A DNA stretch of 64,000 nucleotides from positions 434,001 through 498,000 of the forward strand of contig JALUXC010000024.1 in NCBI GenBank assembly GCA_027019165.1, read 5' to 3'. Shown here piece after piece: positions 26,955 to 36,328 of this stretch; positions within the stretch are counted from its first letter, which is position 1; each line of letters begins with the position of its first letter. The translations under genes were made by a program, and so were the position numbers. The notes below the pieces were generated by a model. That model made no database searches. It was not told the DNA's origin and was given only the letters and a program-made list of their open reading frames with translations. This stretch comes from Pseudophaeobacter sp. Its GTDB lineage: Bacteria; Pseudomonadota; Alphaproteobacteria; Rhodobacterales; Rhodobacteraceae.

Positions 26955-28328
26955 ATGTTCCTCTCCGTTTTCGATATGTTCAAAGTGGGCATCGGCCCGT
27001 CCTCCTCTCATACCATGGGCCCGATGGTGGCCGCGGCACGGTTCCTTGACCTGATGCGCGCTTCGCCCTTTGATTTTCATGGGCTGCGCGCCTCATTGCA
27101 TGGCTCACTCGCCTTCACCGGTGTCGGCCATGCGACCGACCGTGCAACGATTCTGGGTCTCGCCGGATTTGTGCCGAACACCTATGACGACGAAAAGGCC
27201 GAAGCGGCTCTGGCAGCCATCCGTGACACCAAATCTCTGGCACCCGAAGGGCTGGGAGAGCTGCAGTTTGATCCAAAGGCCGATCTGATCTTTGACTACG
27301 ATCATGCCCTGCCCGGCCATGCCAACGGCATGATCCTGATGGCCACGGATGCCCAAGGAGACGTGATCCTGCGTCAGGTCTACTATTCCGTGGGAGGCGG
27401 CTTTGTCCTGACCGAGGAAGAGCTGTCGGAAGGCAAGGCCACGGATGAGGGCGCACCGGTGCCCTATCCTTTCAAGACCGCTGCCGAAATGCTGCAGATG
27501 GCAAAGACCAGCGGCAAAAGCATCGCAGTCATGAAACGCGCCAATGAAGTCTCGCGCTCAAGCGCCATTGATTTCCAGAACGGCACCGCCCGGATCTGGC
27601 AGGTGATGAATGACTGTATCAACCGCGGGCTTGAGCGGGACGGGATCCTTCCCGGCGGGCTGAGCGTGCGGCGCAGAGCCAAGGGCATTCACGAGGCGCT
27701 TTTGGCGGAACGAGGCATGAATCTCTCGGCGCCGCATACCATCAACGACTGGATCAGCACCTATGCCATGGCCGTCAATGAAGAAAACGCGGCCGGCGGG
27801 CAGGTTGTCACTGCGCCCACCAATGGCGCCGCCGGGGTGCTGCCCGCGGTCCTGCGCTACTATCTCGACCACGTGCCCGGAGCCTCCGAGCGCAATATCG
27901 AAGATTTTCTGCTGACCGCCGCAGCCATCGGCGGGCTGGTAAAATTCAACGCCTCCATCTCGGGCGCTGAAGCGGGCTGTCAGGCCGAGGTCGGCTCTGC
28001 GGCGGCCATGGCCGCCGCAGGCCTATGCGCCGTGCTTGGCGGTACGCCCGAACAGGTGGAAAACGCCGCCGAAATCGCGCTTGAGCATCACCTTGGCATG
28101 ACCTGCGATCCGGTCAAGGGGTTGGTTCAGGTCCCCTGCATCGAGCGCAATGGCCTTGGCGCGATCAAAGCAGTCTCTGCAGCCTCCCTCGCGCTGCGCG
28201 GCGATGGGCAGCATTTTGTGCCTCTGGACGCCGCCATCGAGACCATGCGTCAGACCGGCGCTGACATGAATGAGAAATACAAAGAGACCTCGCTCGGCGG
28301 TCTGGCCGTGAACGTGCCGAATTGTTGA
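26955..28328 (+). CDS. sdaA: L-serine ammonia-lyase (single-chain, Fe-S type)
   Basis: A 457-residue enzyme that deaminates L-serine to pyruvate. The N-terminal beta domain starts with [20 protein letters not shown]. The alpha domain carries the [4Fe-4S] cysteines in [31 protein letters not shown] and IERN, all intact. No base separates it from the preceding GST stop. Confidence 0.96.
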   Translation: MFLSVFDMFKVGIGPSSSHTMGPMVAAARFLDLMRASPFDFHGLRASLHGSLAFTGVGHATDRATILGLAGFVPNTYDDEKAEAALAAIRDTKSLAPEGLGELQFDPKADLIFDYDHALPGHANGMILMATDAQGDVILRQVYYSVGGGFVLTEEELSEGKATDEGAPVPYPFKTAAEMLQMAKTSGKSIAVMKRANEVSRSSAIDFQNGTARIWQVMNDCINRGLERDGILPGGLSVRRRAKGIHEALLAERGMNLSAPHTINDWISTYAMAVNEENAAGGQVVTAPTNGAAGVLPAVLRYYLDHVPGASERNIEDFLLTAAAIGGLVKFNASISGAEAGCQAEVGSAAAMAAAGLCAVLGGTPEQVENAAEIALEHHLGMTCDPVKGLVQVPCIERNGLGAIKAVSAASLALRGDGQHFVPLDAAIETMRQTGADMNEKYKETSLGGLAVNVPNC

Positions 28329-28383
28329 GCAATCGCAATTCCGTACCTTGCCCTTCCCCAGGCCCAGGCCTAGCGTGCGCCAC

Positions 28384-29310
28384 ATGACTCAAGATCGTCC
28401 CCTCCTTGGCATTGGTCTGATGCTCGGCTTTTGTATTCTCGCCCCCCTTGGGGATGCGGTTGCGAAACTATTGGGGGAGCATATGCCATTGGGGCTCCTG
28501 ATCTTTGTCCGCTTTGCGGCGCAAGTTGTTCTCTTGGCACCGCTTGTCTGGGGCGGAAGACGTCTTTGGCGTATGAAAGGCCGGGTCTTGCGCCTGACCT
28601 TTCTGCGCACGCTTTTGCACATTGGTGGCATCGGTGCGATGTTCACAGCGCTCAAGTATCTGCCCCTTGCAGATGCTGTGGCGATTGCCTTTGTCATGCC
28701 CTTCATCATGCTGCTGATCGGGAAATTCGTTCTGAATGAGGAAGTCGGCTTTCGCCGCATTCTGGCCTGTATCGTTGGGTTCGGTGGAACACTTCTTGTC
28801 ATTCAGCCTAGCTTCGCCGCCGTCGGTGTCCATGCGCTCTGGCCCTTGGCTGTTGCTGTCATCTTTGCCTTTTTCATGATGGTGACACGCCAGATTGCCA
28901 AAGAGACCGACCCAATCGGTCTGCAGGCCGTATCCGGTGCCATGGCCTGTGCCTTGCTGGCCCCGGTGATCCTGATCGGAGATACCTTTGGCATCGAGGG
29001 CCTGCAGATCGTCGTGCCGGACCTTTGGATCAGCTTTCTGATGTTCAGCATCGGGGTTCTGGGCACCGGCGCGCATCTTTTGATGACCTGGAGCCTGCGC
29101 TATGCCCCAGCAGCCACCCTTGCTCCGATGCAGTACCTGGAAATCCCGGTCGCCACGCTGTTTGGCTGGGTCATCTTCAACGAGTTGCCCAACACCATGG
29201 CCGCCGCGGGAATTGCCATCACCATGGCGGCTGGCCTGTACGTGATCCTGCGTGAACAGGCCGTGGCGCGCCAGGCGGCCAAAATCCCTATGCCGCAATC
29301 GCCCGCATAA
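28384..29310 (+). CDS. EamA/DMT-family permease
   Basis: About 308 residues with ten predicted membrane spans in two EamA repeats (ARGDAV-like start LGDAVAKLLGEHMPLGLLIF; second half YAPAATLAPMQYLEIPVATL FGWVIFNELP). Members of this group export amino acids or metabolites, but the substrate is not inferable. No clear ribosome-binding site marks the ATG at 28384. Its last 23 bp overlap, tail to tail, the end of the thiamine pyrophosphokinase gene. Confidence 0.86.
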   Translation: MTQDRPLLGIGLMLGFCILAPLGDAVAKLLGEHMPLGLLIFVRFAAQVVLLAPLVWGGRRLWRMKGRVLRLTFLRTLLHIGGIGAMFTALKYLPLADAVAIAFVMPFIMLLIGKFVLNEEVGFRRILACIVGFGGTLLVIQPSFAAVGVHALWPLAVAVIFAFFMMVTRQIAKETDPIGLQAVSGAMACALLAPVILIGDTFGIEGLQIVVPDLWISFLMFSIGVLGTGAHLLMTWSLRYAPAATLAPMQYLEIPVATLFGWVIFNELPNTMAAAGIAITMAAGLYVILREQAVARQAAKIPMPQSPA

Positions 29311-29947
29311 GATCAGACAGGTAGCGGCGGGGCACGATGCCCAAAAGGCCCGGTCCATCCACTTCAACCCAGATGTCTCCAACTGCACGGTTCGAGGTAC
29401 CAATCCGGCTGGTGGGGCACATTTCAAGCCCATCAATGGGCCAAACCAACCCGCCTGACCGCCCGGTGACCCGCCGCATGGGAAAAAGCGACACAACATC
29501 CCCGGCCTGCATCGGGAGCGCAATGCGGTAGGTCAGATGGAAGACCAATTCATTTGCTCCGATCAAAATGCATGGGCTGCGCCCCGGCTGTATCAGAGTG
29601 TGAAAGGCAGCCAGTTGATGGTCGATGCGCGCGCCCAAAAAGCCCGCGCCCAGAACAACTGGCGCTTTGATCAAGCGAAGCGCCTTGTCAAAATCCGTCG
29701 AATTCTGCTCAGCGACATGGTGCATTGCCTCTGGTGGCAAGGCACTGCGTGCAGCATCAGGCAGAGAATCAAAATCACCTATAACGGCCTGGGGCATATG
29801 TCCCTGTGCAAGCGCTGCAGCAGCACCGCCATCTGCGGCAACCAGCGTCGGCGCAAGGCTCAAGGCCTCGTTCAGATCGCCGTCCTCCATATGGCCGCCG
29901 CCCACCAGAGTGACCGGCCCGCTCTCATCAACAATAATCTCTTTCAT
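29288..29947 (-). CDS. Thiamine diphosphokinase
   Basis: A 219-residue thiamine pyrophosphokinase, converting thiamine to the cofactor TPP with ATP. It has the catalytic and nucleotide-binding motifs VAADGGAAAAL, VIGDFDSLPDAARSAL, EQNSTDFDKALRL and GARIDHQLAAF, and the C-terminal thiamine-binding strand region (SNRAVGDIWVEVDGPGLLGI). It overlaps the convergent permease gene by 23 bp. No TPP riboswitch is visible upstream. Confidence 0.92.
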   Translation of the reverse strand: MKEIIVDESGPVTLVGGGHMEDGDLNEALSLAPTLVAADGGAAAALAQGHMPQAVIGDFDSLPDAARSALPPEAMHHVAEQNSTDFDKALRLIKAPVVLGAGFLGARIDHQLAAFHTLIQPGRSPCILIGANELVFHLTYRIALPMQAGDVVSLFPMRRVTGRSGGLVWPIDGLEMCPTSRIGTSNRAVGDIWVEVDGPGLLGIVPRRYLSDLMRAIAA

Positions 29948-30057
29948 GGCCGGATTACTCGCAGATCTGGAAACAGGTCACAATCTAAACACAAAATGAT
30001 ACGATCAATTGCACGGATTCGCGCAGAATTTGTCGCTGCTGCTCCATAGTATGAATA

Positions 30058-32202
30058 GTGAAGACGTTGGTGAGGACGAGCCGCCCTATGGTACAAAATA
30101 GCAAAGTTTTGACCGTTTCCTACGGGACCTTCTCCTGCACGCTTGAAGGGTTCGAAGATTCCTTTGGCACGATGAAGGCCATCGCCGAGTATTTTCGCGA
30201 CCTTGCGTCCGATGACCGTTACTTTGGTGCCGAACCGCCGCAACCTGATGCGGATATGCTGGCACGCATCGCCCAGCGCGAAATCGCCCGCCAGGTAGAA
30301 GCCCGTACGAGCGAGGCCGGCATCCATCTGCGCGCCGCTGAAACAGCCGTCCCAGCAGTGGCACCTGCACCATCAGAAGAACCGGCGCCCACCGGCCAAG
30401 CTTCGCGCGAAGAACAAACTGGGGAAGACCAAACCGCCGCAACCCCAGAAAAGCCAACTGAAGACGTGTTGCCTGAAGAGGTTCCGGCACGGGATACAGA
30501 CCTGCAGGAAGACGAAACTGATGCCGGGCCGGAAGCCGCCCAGGTGCAGGACGCCGAGGATCAGGAAAGCACAGAACCCTCCCAATCTTCGCCGGAGCCA
30601 GAAGTCGCAGCTGCACTGCACACCCCCCCGGAGCCGGATGCCAGCAAGATTGCAGCCATATCCGCCGTCGTGGCCGCAAATGCCGCGCAAACCAGTGCAG
30701 AACCGCAATCCGAAGCAAAAGACGAACCCGAAGAAGCAGATACAATCGCAGCGACCGACATCGCCACAAACGAGTCTCAGGGCGCGGCCGGGTCCACCGC
30801 AAAAGAACAATCAGCTGCTTCAGCAGAAAGCATCACCGCAAAACTGCGCCGCATCAGAGCCGTGGTATCCAAATCCTCGGAAGAGGATTATTCCGAAGAC
30901 GAGCATGCGGAAAACATTCTGCCCGATATCTCAGCCGACATATCCGAAGTGTTGAGCGCGACCCAAACCAAGGAAAGCGCGAGCGAGGCGCCTGCCGAAG
31001 AGCTCCTGACGCAGGACGATGCGGATGAAAACCGCGACAAAATCACCCGTGTCCTGTCGCAGCTCAGCACTGAAGGCGACATTGGCATTCAAAACCCTTC
31101 CGAGACCGCGACCACCGAGGACACGAGCGGCGAGGACACGGGCAGCGACTCGGCCGCCAAAGGCGAGGCGGACTTGAAACCGGATGAGGTCGAAGCTCAA
31201 GAGGTCGGCGCACCGGCCCCCGCCCCCCGTCGGCCGCGGGCCCGCGTAATCAAGGTCAAACGTGCCGATCTGGCAGAGGCGGGTTCTGACAGTATCAGAG
31301 AGGCTGCCAAAGAAGAGACACAAATCAGCCCGAGCGCTGAGAGCTCTCTCTCCGATGAGGATGAAGAGGATCTGATGCGTGAGCTGGCAGCAGTTGAAGC
31401 GGAGCTTCTCGCAGCCTCCGATGAGAATTCGCAAGACGAAGACGTCGGCGTTGGTGCACCTGCTGCAACACAGGAGCAAGCGCCGGATAGCAATGCGCCC
31501 GCGCGGCAGGCTCCGAATGTCGCAGAAAGCGACGTCTCGCGGTTGATGGACGCTGCAGATGCCAAGCTTGGCGCGCCGGAATCGGCGTCATCAAGAGAAA
31601 CCTACAATCACCTGCGCGCAGCCGTCGCTGCCGCGAAAGCCGACCCCGCAACGGGTGGAACTGCTGGATCCGCAGACAGCGAGGGAGCATACCGCGAAGA
31701 CCTCGCGGATGTGGTCAAACCTCGGCGCCCTGCCAGTGGCGGCGTGCAACCGCTGCGTAAATCCAGGTCCGGGCCGCGCCCCGCACCACTCAAGCTGGTG
31801 GCGGAGCAGCGTATCGACCCGGATCAGGCCTCCTCTGCCCCTAAAGAAAGCCCAGCGATTCGGCCGCGCCGCATCTCTGTCCTTAACGACGCAGGCCATG
31901 AAAAAGCCAGCGCGGACGGTGGCTTTGCCGCCTATGCTCAGGACTGCGGTGCCGTTGAACTGCCGGATCTTCTTGAAGCCGCTGCCGCATATCTGAGCTT
32001 TGTGGAAGGGCGCGATCACTTCTCCCGGCCTCAGCTTCTGAACGCCGTGCGCAAATCTGGCACTGCTGAGTTCAAACGCGAAGATGGCCTGCGCTCTTTT
32101 GGGCAGCTTTTGCGCGACGGAAAGATTGAGCGGTCCGAGAACGGGCGTTTTGTTGCGACCGAGGACATCGGCTTCCAACCGGCAACACGTGCGGCGGGAT
32201 AA
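30058..32202 (+). CDS. Large acidic, mostly disordered protein with conserved ends
   Basis: Either GTG 30058 (714 residues) or, more likely, ATG 30088 (704 residues) is the start; neither has a strong ribosome-binding site. Residues about 15-80 form a compact domain (SYGTFSCTLEGFEDSFGTMK, AEYFRDLASDDRYFGAEPP). The C-terminal 85 residues look like a winged-helix fold (LPDLLEAAAAYLSFVEGRDH, FSRPQLLNAVRKSG, LRSFGQLLRDGKIERSENGR). The 550 residues between are low-complexity and highly acidic (Glu, Asp, Ala, Ser, Pro). It may be a scaffold or regulator; I do not recognise a named family. A perfect terminator follows. Confidence 0.8.
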   Translation: MKTLVRTSRPMVQNSKVLTVSYGTFSCTLEGFEDSFGTMKAIAEYFRDLASDDRYFGAEPPQPDADMLARIAQREIARQVEARTSEAGIHLRAAETAVPAVAPAPSEEPAPTGQASREEQTGEDQTAATPEKPTEDVLPEEVPARDTDLQEDETDAGPEAAQVQDAEDQESTEPSQSSPEPEVAAALHTPPEPDASKIAAISAVVAANAAQTSAEPQSEAKDEPEEADTIAATDIATNESQGAAGSTAKEQSAASAESITAKLRRIRAVVSKSSEEDYSEDEHAENILPDISADISEVLSATQTKESASEAPAEELLTQDDADENRDKITRVLSQLSTEGDIGIQNPSETATTEDTSGEDTGSDSAAKGEADLKPDEVEAQEVGAPAPAPRRPRARVIKVKRADLAEAGSDSIREAAKEETQISPSAESSLSDEDEEDLMRELAAVEAELLAASDENSQDEDVGVGAPAATQEQAPDSNAPARQAPNVAESDVSRLMDAADAKLGAPESASSRETYNHLRAAVAAAKADPATGGTAGSADSEGAYREDLADVVKPRRPASGGVQPLRKSRSGPRPAPLKLVAEQRIDPDQASSAPKESPAIRPRRISVLNDAGHEKASADGGFAAYAQDCGAVELPDLLEAAAAYLSFVEGRDHFSRPQLLNAVRKSGTAEFKREDGLRSFGQLLRDGKIERSENGRFVATEDIGFQPATRAAG

Positions 32203-32225
32203 ACGGATCTCAACGACAAAAAAGC

Positions 32226-32254
32226 AAGGGCGGACCATATGGTCCGCCCTTTTT
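32226..32254. terminator. Bidirectional intrinsic terminator
   Basis: A 13-bp perfect palindrome (AAGGGCGGACCAT / ATGGTCCGCCCTT) is flanked by A-rich and T-rich sequence, suitable for the acidic-protein gene and for the opposite-strand DUF2842 gene. Confidence 0.9.
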
Positions 32255-32281
32255 AATATTGTTGGTCAGCGCATTAATGCC

Positions 32282-32527
32282 CTAATCGCCCTTGGATTGA
32301 TCCGCATCCGGGTCCGCCTGACCGATGCCGCGGAACACAAATTTGAACGGCAGCACCCAGAGAACCCCCAGGGCGACATAAACCACCAGTTCAAGCCAAA
32401 GCGGAGGGCGGTCCATCCAATTCAGGATTGAAACCGCCACCACGATATAAAGCGGCATGCCAATCAGCAGCAACACAAGCGACCAGCGACGGCGTGCCTT
32501 GTAGCTGAGAGACGGCTTGTCCGCCAT
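32282..32527 (-). CDS. DUF2842-like small membrane protein
   Basis: An 81-residue protein with two hydrophobic spans (SLVLLLIGMPLYIVVAVSIL and LELVVYVALGVLWVLPFKFV) and a charged C-terminal tail. Its ATG overlaps the purA stop (TGATG), so it is coupled to purA, an arrangement typical of DUF2842 genes in alphaproteobacteria. No function is known. Confidence 0.8.
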   Translation of the reverse strand: MADKPSLSYKARRRWSLVLLLIGMPLYIVVAVSILNWMDRPPLWLELVVYVALGVLWVLPFKFVFRGIGQADPDADQSKGD

Positions 32528-33819
32528 CAGTCTGCAAACGGGTCGGTCACCAGGATGGTGTCGTCCCGCTCCGGGCTGGTGGACAGGAGCGCGACCGGGC
32601 ATTGGATCAGCTCTTCCACGCGTTTGACGTATTTGATGGCGTTTGCCGGCAGGTCATTCCAGCTGCGCGCGCCTTCGGTGGATTCTGACCAACCCGGCAT
32701 TTCCTCATAAATCGGGGTGCAGCGAGCTTGCTGATCTGCCGCAGTGGGAAGGTAGTCCAGGCGCTCTCCATCCAGATCGTAGCCGACACAGATCTTGAGG
32801 GTCTCGAACCCATCCAGCACGTCCAGCTTGGTCAGCGAAATGCCGTTGATACCGGAGATGGCACAGGTCTGACGCACAAGACAGGCATCGAACCAGCCGC
32901 AACGACGCTTGCGCCCCGTGGTGGTGCCGAATTCGTGCCCCCGTTCGCCAAGACGTGTGCCATCCGCGTCGTGCAGCTCGGTCGGGAAAGGCCCTTCACC
33001 AACGCGCGTGGTGTAGGCCTTGACGATACCCAGAACGTAGTCGATCGAGTTCGGGCCGATGCCCACACCCGTCGCCGCCTGACCTGCAATCACGTTGGAA
33101 GAAGTCACGTAAGGATAGGTGCCGAAATCGATGTCCAGCAGGGCACCCTGCGCCCCTTCGAACAGAATCCGTTTGCCTGACTTGCGTTTCTCATTCATCA
33201 CCTTCCAGACCGGAGCGGCGAAAGGCAGGATTTGATCTGCGATCTCTTTCAGCTCTGCAATCAGCCCGTCGCGGTCAATCGGCTCAAGGCCAAGCCCGCT
33301 GCGCAATGCGTTGTGATGCACCAAAGCCCGATCCACCCGCAGGGTCAGGGTGGCTTCATCAGCGAGATCCGCAACACGAATGACCCGGCGTCCAACCTTG
33401 TCTTCATAAGCGGGCCCGATACCGCGGCCGGTTGTGCCGATCTTGGCGACCGAGTTCTGATTCTCGCGGGCCCGGTCCAACTCACCGTGGAACGGAAGAA
33501 TAAGCGGCGTATTCTCAGCAATCATCAGATTTTCGGGAGAGATATCGACCCCTTGTTCCCGGATCGTCTGGATCTCCTTGATCAGGTGCCACGGATCCAG
33601 CACCACGCCATTGCCGATCACCGAGAGCTTGCCCCCACGCACCACGCCGGACGGCAGCGCATGCAGCTTGTAGACCTTGCTGTCGATCACCAGCGTGTGG
33701 CCGGCGTTGTGACCACCCTGGAAGCGCGCGATCACGTCAGCACGCTCGCTCAGCCAGTCCACGATCTTGCCTTTTCCCTCGTCACCCCACTGGGCGCCGA
33801 CTACGACGACATTGGCCAT
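32527..33819 (-). CDS. purA: Adenylosuccinate synthetase
   Basis: PurA makes adenylosuccinate from IMP, aspartate and GTP. At 430 residues it is of normal length. It has the P-loop-like [49 protein letters not shown] and the IMP site [20 protein letters not shown] lies about 6 bases before the ATG. Confidence 0.97.
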   Translation of the reverse strand: MANVVVVGAQWGDEGKGKIVDWLSERADVIARFQGGHNAGHTLVIDSKVYKLHALPSGVVRGGKLSVIGNGVVLDPWHLIKEIQTIREQGVDISPENLMIAENTPLILPFHGELDRARENQNSVAKIGTTGRGIGPAYEDKVGRRVIRVADLADEATLTLRVDRALVHHNALRSGLGLEPIDRDGLIAELKEIADQILPFAAPVWKVMNEKRKSGKRILFEGAQGALLDIDFGTYPYVTSSNVIAGQAATGVGIGPNSIDYVLGIVKAYTTRVGEGPFPTELHDADGTRLGERGHEFGTTTGRKRRCGWFDACLVRQTCAISGINGISLTKLDVLDGFETLKICVGYDLDGERLDYLPTAADQQARCTPIYEEMPGWSESTEGARSWNDLPANAIKYVKRVEELIQCPVALLSTSPERDDTILVTDPFAD

Positions 33820-33932
33820 ATCAGGTCCTTCATAGCTGTCTCGTTCAAACCCGAGCCGGTATAGCGGTGCAGCACGGACAGGAAAACCGCAAATTCGCCG
33901 CAGGCGGCGGCTGACCGCAGGTTTATTGCGGC

Positions 33933-34268
33933 TTAGCCCCCACCGAGCCGAACCGGATCGCCATGTGGAGTTTCCAGATAGGCTTTTTCCCAGTCCTGTC
34001 GCGTGCTCTCCACCTCTTCAGGAGCTGCCGTTCCTGCTTCGGCCAGAATCGCCTCCAGCGTTTCCAGCCAGGCGGTGAAGTAGTCATCCCCACCATTCAG
34101 GTCCTTGGAAATCCCATGACGTGCAAGCGTGGCGGAAAAACGTTCCACCCATTGCGGCCAAGTGAATCGTCCGCTTTCGTTCAGATGCACGGTGAGGGCA
34201 AAGGCCTGCGCGTGCCACGGCTGTTCAAAGATGGGTTCAGGCGCGCTGTGAGGCATGCAATCGTTCAT
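33933..34268 (-). CDS. Nitrile hydratase accessory protein
   Basis: A 111-residue protein similar to the N-terminal part of nitrile hydratase beta subunits, as are the P14K-type activators that load cobalt into the alpha subunit. [32 protein letters not shown] and [17 protein letters not shown] are the family motifs. It is the last gene of the alpha-beta-accessory operon, 6 bp after nthB. Confidence 0.88.
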   Translation of the reverse strand: MNDCMPHSAPEPIFEQPWHAQAFALTVHLNESGRFTWPQWVERFSATLARHGISKDLNGGDDYFTAWLETLEAILAEAGTAAPEEVESTRQDWEKAYLETPHGDPVRLGGG

Positions 34269-34274
34269 GGTTGC

Positions 34275-34952
34275 TCAGACAGGCTCCAGGTAGCTTTGCC
34301 ACAGATCAAGCACCACCTCGTCCTCTGGATTCTCTGGATGGCTCCACAGCTCTCCTGCCGCAAAGATCACCGCATAGAGCGGTTCTGGCGCCTCTCCCAA
34401 TCCATGTGCGGCACTGTCCGGCAGAACATGCGTGCCATGTCGCCGCAAGATCCGCCCCTCAGCCCCGGTTGCATACCCCGGCAGGCGGGTGTGTCCCCCA
34501 TTCACCAGCCGGTTGCCGCCAGGATGGCGGGTCCGCACAGCATCGCCTTCGGCAAACACTGGCTCCGGCCCGCCGTCCCGGTCTGCCGGACCGCCCTTGG
34601 CAAGGACAGAAGGCACCATATCGGCGGTCAGGCGTTTTGACGCCAGAGGATGCGGGGTATCGGAGCCTTGCCCGGCCAAATCATCTTCACTGAGCACCCC
34701 CTTTTGAACCAAAAGATCAGCCAGAGCCGCGAGCCATATCTCGTAGTAACTGAATCGGGTGTAATCGAGCGGCGACAGTTTTTCACGCGCGTGGCGGGAG
34801 GTGTCGATATTCCACTGACCCAAGGCGCCACATGCCAGTGTCACGGCCAAAGCGCGCGCGTGCCATTCGGCGGCAAAGACCGGCGCCTTTGGCGGGTCCG
34901 GGCGCACAGCTCCATCCCCGAATCGCCCTCCCATGTCATGAACACGGCTCAT
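34275..34952 (-). CDS. nthB: Nitrile hydratase subunit beta
   Basis: A 225-residue beta subunit. The opening [16 protein letters not shown], the helical region [20 protein letters not shown] and the SH3-like C-terminal barrel ([35 protein letters not shown]) are conserved. Its ATG overlaps the alpha stop by four bases (ATGA). With NthA it hydrates nitriles to amides in the cytoplasm. Confidence 0.94.
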   Translation of the reverse strand: MSRVHDMGGRFGDGAVRPDPPKAPVFAAEWHARALAVTLACGALGQWNIDTSRHAREKLSPLDYTRFSYYEIWLAALADLLVQKGVLSEDDLAGQGSDTPHPLASKRLTADMVPSVLAKGGPADRDGGPEPVFAEGDAVRTRHPGGNRLVNGGHTRLPGYATGAEGRILRRHGTHVLPDSAAHGLGEAPEPLYAVIFAAGELWSHPENPEDEVVLDLWQSYLEPV

Positions 34953-35572
34953 GTCGTCCCCTCTGGCGTTTTGGCCAGGCCGGTGCCGACCATACTGTCG
35001 CGGGTGACCAACTCGGCCAGTTGATCCTCGCTGAACCCATCCGTCCCATCGGGGCGCATCGGCAACACAAGGTAGCGCACCTCAGCGGTCGAATCCCAAA
35101 CCCGGACGCGGGTGCCTTCGGGCAAGCTCACACCAAAATCCGCCAGAACCGCGCGCGGCTCGCGCACGGCACGGGCGCGATAGGCATCGGATTTGTACCA
35201 GCCCGGTGGTATACCAAGCAGTGGCCATGGGTAACAACTGCACAAAGTACAAACGACCATGTTGTGCTGCTGGGGCGTATTCTCGACCACCACCATATGT
35301 TCGCCCTGCCGACCATAATAGCCCAGCTGGGCAAGCACCGGGTCAGCGTCCGCTAAAAGCGCCTCCTTGAAGGCAGGGTCGCACCAAGCCCGCGCCAAAA
35401 CACGCGCGCCGTTCTGCGGGCCAATCTTGTTTTGATAGGTATCGATAATCTCATCCAGTGCAGCCGGATCGATCAGCCCCTTGCGGGTCAGAATCGTCTC
35501 AAGCGCCTTGACCCGCAAAGCAGGATCGGGCGGCAGCAATGCATGCGGATGATCGGAGTGATCGTGTGGCAT
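34949..35572 (-). CDS. nthA: Nitrile hydratase subunit alpha, cobalt type
   Basis: A 207-residue alpha subunit. The metal-binding claw is [10 protein letters not shown] with Cys108, Cys111 and Cys113; Thr109 and the following Tyr mark the cobalt class (iron enzymes usually have Ser here). Cys111 and Cys113 are the positions oxidised to sulfinic/sulfenic acid in known enzymes. The ATG at 35572 begins the His-rich [10 protein letters not shown] leader. No amidase gene follows, so the amide product would be handled elsewhere. Confidence 0.94.
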   Translation of the reverse strand: MPHDHSDHPHALLPPDPALRVKALETILTRKGLIDPAALDEIIDTYQNKIGPQNGARVLARAWCDPAFKEALLADADPVLAQLGYYGRQGEHMVVVENTPQQHNMVVCTLCSCYPWPLLGIPPGWYKSDAYRARAVREPRAVLADFGVSLPEGTRVRVWDSTAEVRYLVLPMRPDGTDGFSEDQLAELVTRDSMVGTGLAKTPEGTT

Positions 35573-35798
35573 AAACAAACCCTGCCTCTGCTGCGACGTT
35601 GCTGTCCAGCCAGAAAATCCGTCAACCCCCACAATACGCTGGAATTCCCGACCCTTTTGCGACTCAGTCTCTCTTCCCGCCGGGCGGTTTTCGCCACGTT
35701 CCGTGCTTTGGCGCTGGCGCCAGTCAACTCCGCCCTTGCCCCTCTCGGCTTTCTTGCCTATTTACCGCCCGATACCGAGCCAACCGCCGCAGGGACCC

Positions 35799-36167
35799 AT
35801 GGAAAACGTTGTTCTGATCATCCATCTTCTTTTGGCTCTGGGCCTGATTGCCGTCGTGTTGCTGCAACGCTCCGAAGGCGGTGGGCTTGGAATGGGCGGC
35901 GGTGGCGGCGGCGGCGCTATGACCGGACGATCTGCAGCCACGGCGCTCAGCAAGCTGACTTGGATCTTGGCGGTTGCCTTTATCATCACCTCGATCACCC
36001 TGACGGTTCTGGCTGCACAGAAATCGGCAGGTTCCTCCGTGGCTGACCGCATCACCGCACCGGAAAGCGGCGAGACCGAAGATCTGACACCGGCTGCGCC
36101 CCTTGGCAGCGATCTTTTGCCACCGGCAGAAGGTGACAACGCGCCTTTGGTGCCCAGCGCCGACTAA
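35799..36167 (+). CDS. secG: Preprotein translocase subunit SecG
   Basis: A 122-residue SecG with two membrane spans (NVVLIIHLLLALGLIAVVLL and KLTWILAVAFIITSITLTVL), linked by the glycine-rich cytosolic loop RSEGGGLGMGGGGGGG typical of the family. An acidic C-terminal extension follows. It supports SecYEG translocation. An AGGG site precedes ATG 35799. pyrG lies downstream, after a terminator. Confidence 0.94.
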   Translation: MENVVLIIHLLLALGLIAVVLLQRSEGGGLGMGGGGGGGAMTGRSAATALSKLTWILAVAFIITSITLTVLAAQKSAGSSVADRITAPESGETEDLTPAAPLGSDLLPPAEGDNAPLVPSAD

Positions 36168-36190
36168 AAGACTACACCTAGAATACACCA

Positions 36191-36231
36191 AAGGGACCGT
36201 AACAGCATCTTGCGGTTCCCTTGCGCCTTTT
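36191..36231 (+). terminator. secG terminator
   Basis: AAGGGACCG pairs with CGGTTCCCTT (one bulged T) across a 13-base loop, and TTTT follows after GCGCC. It separates secG from pyrG. Confidence 0.6.
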
Positions 36232-36328
36232 GGCCGAATCCTTTATATGTAAAGTCCCGTGGTGCTGCGGTTTTCAAAAGCCGCCGGGCAGCTGAAATCT
36301 GACTTCTCACGGGGGCAGCCGAACACTC

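Noticed and set aside
28468-29523. A 351-codon frame on the minus strand
   Set aside because: Antisense to the EamA permease and overlapping the true thiamine pyrophosphokinase gene in another frame; no motif.
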